DNA from: Bremia lactucae
Taxonomy: Eukaryota; Oomycota; Peronosporomycetes; Peronosporales; Peronosporaceae
NCBI RefSeq assembly: GCF_004359215.1
Contig: NC_090610.1
Coordinates: 7,708,329-7,752,861, forward strand
Length of the DNA: 44,533 nt
Direction: 5' to 3'
The notes under the pieces were generated by a model that saw only the letters and a list, made by a program, of their open reading frames with translations, was not told the DNA's origin and ran no database searches. This document shows positions 9,470 to 21,568 of the stretch, in pieces (positions within the stretch are counted from its first letter, which is position 1; each line of letters opens with the position of its first letter). A program made the position numbers and the translations under genes.

Positions 9470-10490
9470 ATGGGAGAGGTTCCAGAATTGTCAGAAGCGC
9501 AACGCGCCGCTTATGAAAAGCTCAAAACCTTATTTGGGCTTGAGCACGTGGAATTTTTTTATTTCCCAGGGACCAGAGGTCCTACGTGCAAGGCTTGAAG
9601 CCTTCATGCGGTACGAAACCGCCCTGATCGGTCAGGTACAGGACCACTTAGCGGCATCTATGCCAACTCGGTACATCTCTGTACATGACTCAGAGCTGAG
9701 GGCTCGCCCTCTAACTGTGTATGTGAAGACATTTGAGGAAAAACAAAGGGAGAAAATCTCCCTTTTTGGATTAATCAGATGGAAATGTCCATTGATTCCG
9801 CCTTGTTTTTAAAAGAACGGCAAAAGGTGGCTATGGCCATTTCCGAACTTGGAGGTAGAGCCATGGAGTGGGCACTATCGTGCAGCACGTACATAAACGA
9901 CGCTTTTCCCTCATGGGATTCGCTTAAACAGCAAATGACTAGCATGTTTGCACCGCCTGATCAGGCTCTTCGCATGCGAGCACGGATCCAAGCGACTCGA
10001 CAGGGTAAAAGAACCCTAGGGTACTATGTCCAGGAGTTGAGAACTCTCATTGCATCTATGCATCAAGACCCGGTGCAAGAAGCAACTGTCGTAACCTTTA
10101 TGAAGAGTCTCAATGAGGGCGTGGCCCGGACGGAATTGTTCCGATCTCATCCGGCTACGTTCGAAGAGGCAGTCGCCATAGCGCTACGCGCCAAGTTTGA
10201 CTTGAAGTCTGCTCGCGTTAGCACGCCTGTTTACCGAACAAGCCCTTCGAGCACATGAGTTCTATCTAATAGAGCGGAACCTATGGACTTAAGCCTCGTT
10301 GAGGAAGGAGAAGAGGCTCTTCAAGCTGTGGAACAGCATAAGACCATCCGTAGATGTTATATGTGCGGAAGCACGAAGCATTTACGTCCGGCCTGCCCTC
10401 TTCGAAATTCGCGTAAAGCTCGAAAGAGCTCCAACTCCGACCTATACCAGGGATCTGGTACGGTGCGGGAAGAAGTCGATACCCAGTAGG
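9470..10490 (+). pseudogene. G2a gag (capsid plus CCHC zinc knuckle)
   Basis: The start ATG at 9470 lies 59 bp after the LTR. The N-terminal block (SEAQRAAYEKLK) and capsid of Retrotrans_gag type follow, with AMEWALSC, SWDSLKQQM, FAPPDQ, then TRQGKRTLGYYVQELR. A CCHC knuckle CYMCGSTKHLRPAC ends it near 10395. Gag would form the particle shell and package RNA. Frameshifts near 9550 and 9750 and a stop at 10256 break it. Confidence 0.87.
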
Positions 10491-10571
10491 TGCGAGGCGC
10501 CCTACTGGGGGAGACCTAGGCTCTGTTGAATCTCTAGGAGGGTAAGTAATTAGGACCTAGGCCCAATTAGC

Positions 10572-11089
10572 TTGGTGCGCAATGGCACGGGGCGTGAGTA
10601 CAAGTCTGGCTTATTAGTCGCTCAAGCGACTGTGAAGGGTTTTGATCAGCCGTGGTCAATTGTAATTAACTTAGGAGCGTCTTGCAATTATGCTCGATGT
10701 CTTTCCCTTGAAAAAAGTCAACAATACGTTGAGGCACTTAAAGCGTATGAAAGTGATACAATCGCTGCTCGCTTAGCGACTGGGACTCGTGTCACTTTTC
10801 CTAAGGTTCCATTTAACTTAGGTATAAAGTTTCTGGACTTTGACAGTATGGAACGCTGTCTCGTCTTTGATTTGGATTCGAGATATGATCTCATCTTGGT
10901 ATGGCCTGGTTAGAACACCATCAGCCATGTATCGATTGGAAGTCTAAGACCTTAGGCGCCACACGCAATGTTCTTGGCAAAGTTTTGGTGAGTCATGAAC
11001 CCACCTTTGCTAGGCAACAAAAGCGGTCTTGGCGCGGATCATTGAATGAGTCTGTCAGTGTCCAGTGTTTTAGACATTGGCATGTCTGA
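10572..11089 (+). pseudogene. G2a aspartic protease, active site changed
   Basis: The retropepsin-like fold is recognised from the segment before CNYARCL and the block FDSMERCLVFDLD, followed by AWLEHHQP. The active-site triad position reads INLGAS where copy c has VDSGGS, so the catalytic Asp is Asn in this copy. A frameshift near 10905 separates the last part. Confidence 0.8.
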
Positions 11090-12025
11090 GTTAATAAACT
11101 CTAATGTTAAAAACATTGATTCTGAGCCCGACTCAGCAGAAAGAAGTGGAACAGCACATACTCCGTCTAGTGACACTCGTTTAAATAACGATTCACTAAC
11201 TGCTGAAATCATTGTTGGCCTAAGGCCGAATCATCAAGGGTGCAATATCCCTGAGATACGTGGAGTGGCACGTCTATGTCCACCGAGTATGGTCGGCCGA
11301 GGTGGCACCATAATGAGTGTCAATAGTGACACTATTGGCGGTTCGCCAGGGCATTTTGGGTCAAACCCTCCTAATGCACGTGAAGCGACACGTAAACGTT
11401 CGCTGGATAAGGAAGTTGGGTTACCTAACGCCTTGTCGGATGTCAAATTAGACACCATGTCTTGTATAGAACCAATACAGGCTGGAAAATTGGAAATGTG
11501 ATTGTCTCGGCCTCTAAGGGGCGTATTGTCTCCACTCCAAGACAGGATGGACACGAAGCGTGTATACCCTCACAAAGTGATACGAGTGAAAGTTAGCCTT
11601 GCGGCAATCCTCTCGCTTCATGCTCTTTTAGAGCTAGACGAAATGTCTATTGATGAGTGCGGTCGAGCCTTAAAATCTGGTGACTTATCTGAAATGGTGG
11701 TCATTCGACATATGGTTGAGTTTAACTCATCGTCGCTTCTAGACGAAGCTGTCCTGGATGACACAAAGCTGCACTTAGTGCACGGAATGGGTCATCGACA
11801 CTTAAAGATCCTACGGATCTATTTTATTCCTTGATTAAGAATCCAAGATGTGGTATGTAATAATCCACCATCTGTTTTACCTCCGGATAGAGGTGTTCGT
11901 CATGAAATTGACTTGGTTCCGGGAGCCAAATACTGTGTCACACGACAGTGGCCTTTACCAAGGGAGCCGTCTGACGTCATTGACACTTCTTTCATGCTAA
12001 GCACGAGGCTGGAATAGTACGAGAG
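11090..12025 (+). pseudogene. G2a pol linker between protease and RT
   Basis: Two open stretches (11046-11501 and 11502-11834) carry Ser/Asn-rich and acidic sequence such as LDEMSIDECGRALKSGDL, with clear counterparts in copy c at 37561-38240. The end (about 11840-12000) is the pre-RT segment containing HEIDLVPG. No catalytic domain is recognised. Confidence 0.65.
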
Positions 12026-12660
12026 AGCAAATCTCCCTAATTCGACACCGACATTTTATGTCAAAAAGCCAAATGGTAAATGGCGCATTGTACATTCTTA
12101 TAATATAAGCTTAATGCTGTCACTATACCAGCACAAACCCCCATTCCTAGAAAGGATCTTCTTCAGAACAATATGGTGGGATGTACAATGTACAGTGCAT
12201 TGGACTTAGTCGATGATTACTACCAATTGCTCATGCGAGCTAGCGATGTCCCGCTTACAGCGGTTATCACCCCAAGCGGCATGTTATGGGAGTGGCTGGT
12301 TATGCCACAAGGGCTTTCCAACGCCCCAACAACATTTAATCGTCTATTGACGCAACTGTTTCGCCCTCATCGAGGTTATGCAAAGACTTATTTCGATAAC
12401 ATTTTTGTCCATAGTCGGTGCGAAGCAGGGTCGGTCGGATATGGACAACCGTTTAGACCATTTGCGAGCAGTGCTCGAGTGTATGCGCACAAATAAATTG
12501 TATGCCAATGCATCTAAATGCATTTTTGGCGCAGACGAAATTCCTTTTTTAGGATGCTACATTGGAAAGCAGGACCTTAGAGCGGATCCCGCTAAGGTAA
12601 AAGCCACAGTAGATTGGCCGGCTCCTAAAACCAAAAGGATTTGCGTAAGTGGGTAAAAGG
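12026..12660 (+). pseudogene. G2a reverse transcriptase, catalytic Asp changed
   Basis: RVT_1 motifs are clear: VKKPNGKWRIV, SALDLVDDYYQ, EWLVMPQGLSNAP and the palm motif. The palm motif reads YFDNIF instead of the FDD form, so the second catalytic Asp is Asn. A one-base insertion just after the motif and a one-base loss near 12633 disrupt the frame; copy c shares all three defects. Confidence 0.88.
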
Positions 12661-12719
12661 ATACACAAAGGTGCTGGACTAGCACCGAAAATAATGCTTT
12701 TCGAGCAGTTAAGGATAGT

Positions 12720-13115
12720 CTTATCCATGCCCCGATTCTGGCACTGTCAAACCCAAATTGGTCTTTCAGTGTCGTCTGTGACGCATCAGCCTTTGCCATT
12801 GGCAGTGCTCTGTTACAAACAGATGATGATGGGCGCGAGGGAGGGTGTAATTGCGCTCGAGTCTAGACAGCTTAAAGCTGCGAAAATGAACTACCCATGA
12901 CATGACAAAGAGTTACTCGCAATGAAGTATGTTGTTGTCAAATTCAGAGTTCATCTGCTCGGCTCTAAGCCGTTAGTGATAAATACGGATCACGCGTCAT
13001 TACGCACGGCGACTGGCCTGATGGCTATCCTTTTTCGCGGAACACAACTTCGAGGTGAAGTATAAGCCCGGCAAGCAAAATGCCTTGGCCGATGCGTTAT
13101 CACGCAGGCCGGAAT
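12720..13115 (+). pseudogene. G2a RNase H
   Basis: The gypsy RNase H shows VVCDASAFAIGSAL, then HDKELLAMKY and TDHASLR, and ends in the ADALSRRP block. Stops near 12898 and 13063 and frame changes inactivate it. Confidence 0.83.
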
Positions 13116-13242
13116 AGGAGCTTTCTCATAAAAAAAGACTATCTCGTCGCCTATTCCTCATTTAATCCGTTCGGCTTACGCCAAGGATGAACAGTGTGTA
13201 GCTCTGCTACGAGCTTTAAAGAACTCAGATTCAGGTATTAAA

Positions 13243-13990
13243 TTGCCGGCACGTTTTCGTGCAAGGTTACATCGATTTTCTATCGATTACAACCTGTTGC
13301 TTTATTGCACAGACATCGCGGACCTTCCGCGTGTCGTTGTTCCTCATGATGAGGATTTGAAGTACCGAATACTTTATGAGGCACACGATACTGTCCTTGG
13401 TGGTCATCTCGGTGGAGAAAAGACCTACGGCACTATAAGCCAGAGATATTGATGGCCCAAACTTTATAAATGGGTCAGCACATATGTTCGCACATGCGAA
13501 ACTTGCCAACGGGTTAAACCCTCAGCGCATGCTGCTGCGCCACTAGCGAGCCTTCTCGTACCCATAGGTGTTGGGAGTTCATTAGTATGATTTTTTTTTC
13601 GATCAACCGAAACATTCTGCCGGTAACTCCGGCATAGTGGTCTTTGTTGACCGATTGATCAACATGGCTCACTTAGCGGTTGTACTGGATTCCATTGGTG
13701 GAGTAGGTGCAGCAAGTCGGTTCATCGTCCGCGTGTTCCGACAACACGGTTTACCAGTGCAATTGTCTCTGATCGGGACCACCATTTCACGGGTAAATTT
13801 TGGAAATCAATTTTCCGAGTGCTTGGCACCCGATTGGATATGTCCACTGCGGACCATTCGCAGACCGATGGTCAAACTGAACGTGTCATCGCGTCATTGA
13901 AGACGTTCTACGCAGTGTGTGTGCTCAGACACCAAAGCGCTGGAGCTCAATGCTCCCAGTGGTGGAGTTGCGTTAAATAACGCTGTACAT
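13243..13990 (+). pseudogene. G2a integrase
   Basis: The HHCC zinc domain runs from HDTVLGGH to CETCQRVKP, followed by the catalytic core with DRDHHFTGKFW and ADHSQTDGQTERV. A TGA at about 13450 interrupts the zinc domain (first of two Trp codons before PKLYKW), and a frameshift separates the first part of the core from the DRD motif. The same frameshift occurs in all three G2 copies. Confidence 0.86.
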
Positions 13991-14149
13991 GCCTGTACAG
14001 GCTATACTCCGCTCTATGTCAACGGTCTTACCCACCCACGCGTTCCATTAACGATACCACTGCGTGATACAGGTCTCGGGGGGGAGAATTAGCCGATAGA
14101 CTTGCTTATATCAGCCCTGTTACCATTCGGAAACAAGTAAGCGAGCGAG

Positions 14150-14849
14150 TTTCTTGCGATGCGATTAGTGTCTTAAGACATGTAAGGGACACGATGGCTG
14201 ATAGCCAAGACAATCAAAAAGAACAAGTCGATGCCAAAGGCAGAAGCTGTATTGATTATTATGTGGTCGGAGACCGAGTTCTATGCAACGCTAAAAATCA
14301 ACCAACTAACTTGGTTTCCGCAGTCTTCAAGACCAAATTACGCCCGCGCTTTATTGGACCATTTACGGTCGTGGCCAAGAAGGGCGTAGCTTATACGCTA
14401 AACCTTCCTAGCAAGCTGCGTACACACCCAATGTCTTACGTTGGCTTGCTTAAGCCATACCGGGACCCTTCCCACGTGGACTTGAAGGCGCTTGCACCGA
14501 AACAGGCGGTCGTGCCGCAGATTGCTGCATCCTCACCAGTATGTCCAGCTGCTCTCTAAACGAGGTCGTTGACGCCAGCATCGAAAGACGGTTCTGAACC
14601 GCCTCAAAAGATCTCTTCACCCGAGGACCTCACGAAGAAGTTGCACCTCGTGCCGTAGAGCATCAAATGCTTCCGCCGAAATTTCGGCCCCTCCCGCGCT
14701 GCTTGATGCGCGGGGAACCTTCAGTTCATGTGGCGAAACTTTTAAAAGCGACGTCGTCGTGAGGGTCAATACCAATATCTGTTGAAGTGGCTAGGGTACC
14801 CCTCTTCTGAAAACTCTTGGGAGATCGGGGTACCTCTTCGGCAAGATTG
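14150..14849 (+). pseudogene. G2a integrase tail and chromodomain
   Basis: The SH3-like GPY/F-type block (VGDRVLC to SYVGLLKPY, 14260-14460) is followed by a variable spacer and a chromodomain beginning near 14720 with YQYLLKWLGYPSSENSWE. A chromodomain steers integration toward histone-marked chromatin. The domain runs into the N gap. Confidence 0.85.
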
Positions 14850-15758
14850 NNNNNNNNNNNNNNNNNNNNNNNNNNNNNNNNNNNNNNNNNNNNNNNNNNN
14901 NNNNNNNNNNNNNNNNNNNNNNNNNNNNNNNNNNNNNNNNNNNNNNNNNNNNNNNNNNNNNNNNNNNNNNNNNNNNNNNNNNNNNNNNNNNNNNNNNNNN
15001 NNNNNNNNNNNNNNNNNNNNNNNNNNNNNNNNNNNNNNNNNNNNNNNNNNNNNNNNNNNNNNNNNNNNNNNNNNNNNNNNNNNNNNNNNNNNNNNNNNNN
15101 NNNNNNNNNNNNNNNNNNNNNNNNNNNNNNNNNNNNNNNNNNNNNNNNNNNNNNNNNNNNNNNNNNNNNNNNNNNNNNNNNNNNNNNNNNNNNNNNNNNN
15201 NNNNNNNNNNNNNNNNNNNNNNNNNNNNNNNNNNNNNNNNNNNNNNNNNNNNNNNNNNNNNNNNNNNNNNNNNNNNNNNNNNNNNNNNNNNNNNNNNNNN
15301 NNNNNNNNNNNNNNNNNNNNNNNNNNNNNNNNNNNNNNNNNNNNNNNNNNNNNNNNNNNNNNNNNNNNNNNNNNNNNNNNNNNNNNNNNNNNNNNNNNNN
15401 NNNNNNNNNNNNNNNNNNNNNNNNNNNNNNNNNNNNNNNNNNNNNNNNNNNNNNNNNNNNNNNNNNNNNNNNNNNNNNNNNNNNNNNNNNNNNNNNNNNN
15501 NNNNNNNNNNNNNNNNNNNNNNNNNNNNNNNNNNNNNNNNNNNNNNNNNNNNNNNNNNNNNNNNNNNNNNNNNNNNNNNNNNNNNNNNNNNNNNNNNNNN
15601 NNNNNNNNNNNNNNNNNNNNNNNNNNNNNNNNNNNNNNNNNNNNNNNNNNNNNNNNNNNNNNNNNNNNNNNNNNNNNNNNNNNNNNNNNNNNNNNNNNNN
15701 NNNNNNNNNNNNNNNNNNNNNNNNNNNNNNNNNNNNNNNNNNNNNNNNNNNNNNNNNN
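14850..15758. other. assembly gap (909 N)
   Basis: All bases are N. Aligning the flanks to the other G2 copies gives 892 bp (copy c, 41382-42273) and 912 bp (copy b, 31334-32245) for the same interval. The gap therefore probably hides the end of the chromodomain and nearly all of the antisense ORF. Confidence 0.95.
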
Positions 15759-15771
15759 GCTTGATTATCAT
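15759..15771 (-). pseudogene. first codons of the G2 antisense ORF (copy a)
   Basis: The minus strand at 15771 reads ATG ATA ATC AAG, the same start (MxIK) as the antisense ORFs of copies b and c. The remainder lies in the N gap. The ATG is 111 bp from the 3' LTR. A conserved initiator-like motif lies at 15826-15844. Confidence 0.6.
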
Positions 15772-15881
15772 GGGACAAAGAAAAGAAAAACACAACCGAA
15801 TGGTTAGCTGTTTAGTTGGAACCTCAAAGAGGAAATGAAGCGAATGTTGTCACTCGGTGCCAACAGTCTGATGGGAGAGGG

Positions 15882-16367
15882 TGTAATGGGGCACACATCG
15901 GTTGGAGAACCGTTGTTGTGGTACGTTTACCTAATTGGTAAAATACCCTTTTATCTAATTTTAAAATAGTTAGTTGCTTAAATCCCATTTATTATGGGTA
16001 ATAAATGTGGTCGCCGCCAGATATAAATCTGGCGGCCAAAATCTACTTTTAAATTAAGTAGGGTAAGGTTTTTAGATTTAGATACTTAAGTAAAATGCCG
16101 TTCCCCTTTTGATTTTAAAGCGTTAAGTGCCTTGCTAAGGCTTGCGCATTGATCTGTAAGAGATAGAAGCCTTTCCAAGGTATATCCTCTTGGGCACGAG
16201 TTGCCACTTGGTTCTACGAACCCTTGAATCCCTCGAACTAGGATTCCTTAAGCTTTAATAGCTTGTACGACTCCCTGAGTTGTTAAACCCATTAGTTCAA
16301 TAGAACTAAGCGACTATCTCAGTCTAAAAGTCTTCCTCTGACTTTAGGAGCGAGGTAGCTCCGCTAC
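15882..16367 (+). repeat. G2a 3' LTR (full length, 486 bp)
   Basis: It starts TGTAATGGGG right after the purine tract ATGGGAGAGGG and ends CTCCGCTACC. It equals the length of 30721-31206. It contains several short inverted repeats. Confidence 0.92.
16013..16036 (+). promoter_or_regulatory. LTR palindrome centred on a TATA-like motif
   Basis: Perfect 10-bp arms GCCGCCAGAT and ATCTGGCGGC flank ATAA, creating TATAAAT at the centre. The same structure is at 31052-31075 in copy b, and in slightly damaged form near 42537 in copy c. Likely the LTR core promoter, or a structured RNA site if transcribed. Confidence 0.5.
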
Positions 16368-17759
16368 CCTTAGGGTCCTTGTGGATAATCAGATGGGACT
16401 TGTCATACTGTTCGACGAGAGGAGGAAGTGGCTGCATTTTTAATGGTGCTTCACACTTTCAAGCGGCACACTTGGGCTCAAAAACGTTACCATCTTTACC
16501 ATCCTCGTTAAATTGAAACAGTAGTCCACAATGATGATAATTTCTACCGACTCAGGCTTCCGTCTAGTAAGCTACGCGCGATGTTCACTTATAGAGTGAC
16601 GTCTCTACTCGGATCACCGCGCTAAAAGCATCATTTTCTGATAGTCATGCCCTTTCTTCTTCACAGGAAGAGCTGCAGATCTGATTATCGTTACAATGTA
16701 AGTTTGTTTCTTTTCTCTTATAAATCCAACTGCAATGCTGACCTGTTTCACCCTTCGTCGATATTTTTATATTTTACTTAAACGGGCTTTCCTACTTTAT
16801 CCCGAAGTCATATAAATGACGGTGGAATGTCATATTTTTGAAGGCAGGATGACTAGCCTACAAATCAACAGCAAGTATTGAGTCTTGCTGCGATTGTTCA
16901 AACTTCCCTTTGATAATTTTCTATTTAAACGATTGCGGTGGCTGTTATCATCAATAAAATGACGATCGTGGTCCACTGGGCGTAAAACCGATCTGAGGAG
17001 CTAGGTCTAACCACTTAATAATCACCAAAGGATATTAAGTCCTAAATACCCGAGAGGACCACATTTGTTTATGGTATGAATCAATTAGATCAGTACCGAA
17101 GCATTAGCGTGCTCACTGACCGAAATTCGTGATACTATACGCACTTTCTCGAGGCGAGGCATGCGACATTCTAATGACTAATGAGGCCGGTTCGTCATTA
17201 TAATAGAAGCTACACTTACATAATTTGGCAATTGCTTTAGAAAATAAATATGCATAATCCTATGCAGGCGACTATATTGATAATATTCACGGGGTGAGAT
17301 GACCAACTACTAGTATTGCGGAGTAATATAGCGTTACTAATTGTGTGAGTGTAATGAAAACGTTTTACTTGAACATAATCGTATTGAATATTTGTTTCTT
17401 ATTAAAAGTTCAGTCCTCCCTCTACTAACTAATATCATCTTTTATATATATTATCAGAGGGTATTAGTTATCGTATTACAGGAAAGTATAAGGTAGCGAC
17501 CATAGATAGACCAAGAAGGACGTCAAATCCTATAAAAAAGCGGGGGTTATAAGTTTTCCGGGGATAAGTTATCAGAGTGAGGACTATACTCATTAATTGC
17601 CTCTATTAACAAAACTATCGATGTTATCAAGTATATGACAACTTTAGCTTATCTACAGTCTGACCTAGCTCCTTAAGTCAAAGGAAGCTTTATACGCGCA
17701 AACAGCCACTTAGATTCGGTGTCTTATACTAATTCTGCCTTGATTATTTCGACCATCAG
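16368..17759. other. no gene recognised
   Basis: No ORF of note and no family match. By position it would be the 3' part (spacer, chromodomain, 3' LTR) of the minus-strand relic to the right, but I see no sequence proof. Confidence 0.4.
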
Positions 17760-20400
17760 CACGTTGAAAACCTTTTGTAAATGATTTATTTTCAAAGAAC
17801 CCTAACCTGTTTACGAACAGTAACAAGGCTGAGATCAGCTAGCCGATCGGCAACGTCTTCTTCACCAGCCCTAAACCACTAGCTGTAGTATTTAACGGAT
17901 CGCTTGGGTGTCTGAGGCCGTTTACATAGAACGGAGTATTGCTTACAGATGCATGTTCTGCGTTGGCCACCGCAAACTCATAAATCGGGAGCTGTATGCG
18001 CCAACGATTTGGTGCCTCAGCACAAACACTGCGCAGAACGTCTTCAATGACAATATTGGCAGGCTCGGTCTGACCGTCGGTCGTGGATGGACATGTCCAA
18101 CGTAGTGCCCTGCACCCGGAAGTTCGAATTCCGGAACGCTCCGTCTCTGGCCTTGGAATAAGCAGAAATGGGTTCTATCTCAGAAATATGGCTCTGGCAA
18201 CCGTTTTAGCAAAATATGCGATCACTGAAAAGGTCAGCCGCACCTTCACCATCAATTGTACCTGTCACAGCCGCTTCATGAGCCATTTTACTCATAAGAC
18301 CAGCAAAGACCACGACGCCTGTGTTGCCTTCCAAATCCTCCAGTACATCGAACCAAAATTCGTGCTGATGGAATTTTAACCCTCTGTGTTAAAATTGCAC
18401 CAAAGAAGCTATTTCTTTGCATTCCGTGCAACTAAATGGCGCGCATGCACACAAGCACTGATCGTATGTGGACCGTGTGCTTTATGCATCTGAACGACAC
18501 TGTTCCGAAGAACTATGAACAAATTTATCAATAACCGCCTGTGCATACCTCTATGAGAGCGAAACAGTTGCGTCACAAGAGGATCAAAAGAAGCCGCGGA
18601 GTTAAAAGCATCTGGGGCATCACCAGCCGCTGTAGCCATTCCCAACTTATACCGCTTGGGGTGTTAACCGCTGTAGCGGGATATCACTAGCCCGCAAATG
18701 AAGTTGATAATAGCCACAAAGATGAACGCACAGTACATATTACACTCCACCCTATGATTCTAATGAATGTCTTTCGTAGAAATTGAAGCCATTGCCGAAA
18801 TATGATAGCATTATCGTTATAGTAATCCTGCCCAATGCGCCACTTCCCGTTCAATTTCTTGACACAAACATTTTCGGTGCTTAATAATAAGGAACTTACT
18901 TTCAAGCGCGATACGCAGTATTAGGTACCCGAAACCAGGTCAATCTAATGACGGGCACCTCTATGAGGCGATAAAATAGATGGTGAATTTCGACACACCA
19001 CGTCTTATATTTCCACAACTTACGGAAGGACCGGATCTGAAAGATCTTTAAGGATGGATGTTTGACCCACTACTCGCACTAAGTGCCGCTTTTGTTCTTT
19101 CCAGAATGGCTTCATCCAAAAGTTGTAACGATATCAACGCAGTAAGAGGTCAAATGATCGCCATATCAGATAGTCACCAACTCGCAAGGCCTGACCGAAC
19201 TTATCAACAGATATTTCGTCTATCGCTGAAATGGGATAGCCATAAGCTCACGTCACCCTAATCATTACCAGCCATAATTAAGACGAGCGTGTACAGCTAT
19301 TGGCTAGCATCAATCTATGGCATTGCAAACGCTTCGCATCTTGCACAACCGACTGCTATCTTTTAGTAGAGACTATACACCTCATAAAGGTATACCAATG
19401 ATTTCCCCAAGTTTTGGAGGTTCTTTAACTTTACTTTTCCTTTCAAGTTCCGATGTCAGGGCGATCTCCGATAAATAGTTATTTTACTTATCATCCAGCG
19501 AATGTTTAAGTGTTAACCCCCGTGCATTTTTAACGGGCATAGCCCGGCATGCCCTGGGCGTATCGTCAATTGCTATAGCGGCCGTTCTCACTCGGTGGAA
19601 TTATACGTGCCTCTTCACGTGCACCAGAGGGCTCACACGGCTAATGGCTAGGGCTTAGGCAGACAAATTAGCATTTCGTAATGCTTAATCACAGCGGTGT
19701 CACTCAACGAAGTACGGACAGTTCATACTAACAGTCAATGAGCCTTACCCGAGACTAAATTCATTCGCAGAAATTAACCCAATATACGACTGTACAGCGC
19801 ACTGCACGGACACACCCAGTGACTTGCACCAATAGAATTTTTGGTGCCTAGCAATGGTGGGGTCATGACTCGCCAAAGCTTCGCTATCAATATAGCGCGT
19901 TGCGCCTAAGGTCGTAGACCTCCAATTGATTCTTGGCTCATGGCGTTCAAGTCAGGCATACAAAGGATGAGATCATTCAATACTAAAAATCGAGGACGAA
20001 TCAGCGTTCAATGCTGTCAAAGTCCCAGCTTCGCACCTTAATTCAACGTAAGTTTTACCACTGTAACACGAGTCCGAGTTGCAAGGCGAACAGTCATCAA
20101 ATCACCTTTATGCGCTAAGCGCTTCAGCATATTGCTGTTTTCCTTTAAAGAAAACGACTTCTAGCAAAATTGTAAGACGTTCCTGAGTCGATAAAATTGA
20201 CCATGGATCATCTAAGCCCTTCAACAGCTGCCTATACGACTGACAAGCCTGGCTTGTAAACACGACCTGTGCAATTAGACACAGAAATCACTTGAACTTC
20301 ACCGAGGCAAAGCCCTGTTTATCCCCAGCTCCTTAAAGCCTATTAGACCCAGCAGGGCGCACCGCTTTTACTGAGAGTCGGCGATTTTTCGATCCGTACC
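17760..20400 (-). pseudogene. G3b pol remnants
   Basis: Segments align with G2 pol: integrase at about 17770-18110, RT at 18409-18645 (VTQLFRSHRG) and 18687-18905 (VKKLNGKWRI), the pre-RT linker near 18930-19060, and protease at about 20030-20270 (VRLATRTRVT). Stops and indels are frequent and no domain is intact. Confidence 0.75.
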
Positions 20401-20689
20401 AAATTTCTGGTGTATGGCGGGAACATTGCTCGTCTGAGCCTTGCGTGGGTTGTGCAATGAACACGCCAGGTGCAAGTGCCTCGTGATTCCGCACATAAAC
20501 ATCAATGGATTTTTTCTGCTGCTTAACAGCTCAAAGCCCTGCTTCCCTTTCCTCAGCGGGGCTGAGCTTCATCGGTCCGGTCTAGTAGACGAACCAGATG
20601 TGATCGAGAGCTGGAATTTTCTTCATGCATAACGTACGGGCTGCTTAAAATTTAAACTTAGCGTCCAACGCAATATCTGCAGCCGCTTT

Positions 20690-21406
20690 AAACGTAGCGG
20701 GGTGAATTCGAAAAAACGTTTGCTCTGATAGCAGCGAGCCATATATGGCCACGCTTGCCGCACTTGTAGCAGACTACTTCTGCATTGACTAACTCCATAA
20801 GAGTGGAATTCGACCTCTCGGCCGACGGCGTATACAAAGCTGTCGCCGAGGCACTGTTGTAGGATTGCTCCTCAACTAAGACAATTTATAATTGCCTCTA
20901 CCAACGTCGACGGCACTTTTCTAAAAAGGGTCTGTCACGATGGGCCGTGCCGCAGTCCGTTCATGAACGTGGACACCTTAATGCATTCCGGTATCGGACT
21001 TACACTGATGGACGCCGACAGCGAGCGTATCTCCTTCACATATTCTTGCAGGGATCGCTTCGCCTGCTGCGCTCCAAAGAAGCGCGCCTGAAGCAGCACT
21101 TTGTTGTTCGGCGGCTAATGCATGGCGCGAATCTTTGTCTTAAAGACCGACCATGGATGGAACGCCTTACCGTCCGCCATAAACGCCGAGTAAGCCCACT
21201 GTGAGGCCTTACCACGCAGGAGCGACATGGCGTACGACACCATCCGGCTGTCGTCCTCGATGAGCTGCGCTACACTGCATTGCTCCACGGCTAACAGCCA
21301 GTGAACAAAGGGCTTGCTCACGAAGTCCCTGCGCCAAGTGCTCTGCCACCTGTCGATGATGTTCGGAGAGGTGGTGGAAATGAGCCCAATAAATATTGAG
21401 GCTCAT
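20690..21406 (-). pseudogene. G3b gag
   Basis: The start is MSLNIYWAHF at about 21406, matching the gag of the element at 43879. The capsid block VHWLLAVEQC through RMVSYAMSLLRGKASQWAYSA follows, then QARFF and a damaged zinc knuckle CYKCGKRGHIW near 20750-20790 in which the last Cys is missing. Several frameshifts occur. Confidence 0.8.
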
Positions 21407-21568
21407 CCTCATTGAGACGCTCAGAGAGACTGGTCGTTGGGGGACTACTACTAAGTGTAGGCGGGCGCCACTAAAGCTGCGACGCACTACATAAGCACAC
21501 ATCTTCAAGCCGAGTGAGGTAGGTGGTGGGCGCCTAAGAGACCTCATCCAACGAACTAAGTACCTTGG

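Larger units (their letters stand above)
9093..16367 (+). mobile_element. Ty3/gypsy chromodomain retrotransposon G2, copy a
   Basis: It is bounded by LTRs at 9093-9410 (internally deleted) and 15882-16367 (486 bp). Order is gag, zinc knuckle, protease, RT, RNase H, integrase, tether and chromodomain; integrase after RNase H defines gypsy. Every domain carries frameshifts or stops. A run of N covers 14850-15758. The 5-mers outside the LTRs do not match, so no target duplication is visible. Confidence 0.92.

Noticed and set aside
14726..15807. Long ORFs of 315-355 codons on both strands
   Set aside because: They consist almost entirely of N read as unknown residues; only the edges are real sequence.
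9088..16372. Target-site duplication of G2 copy a
   Set aside because: The 5-mers next to the two LTRs do not match.
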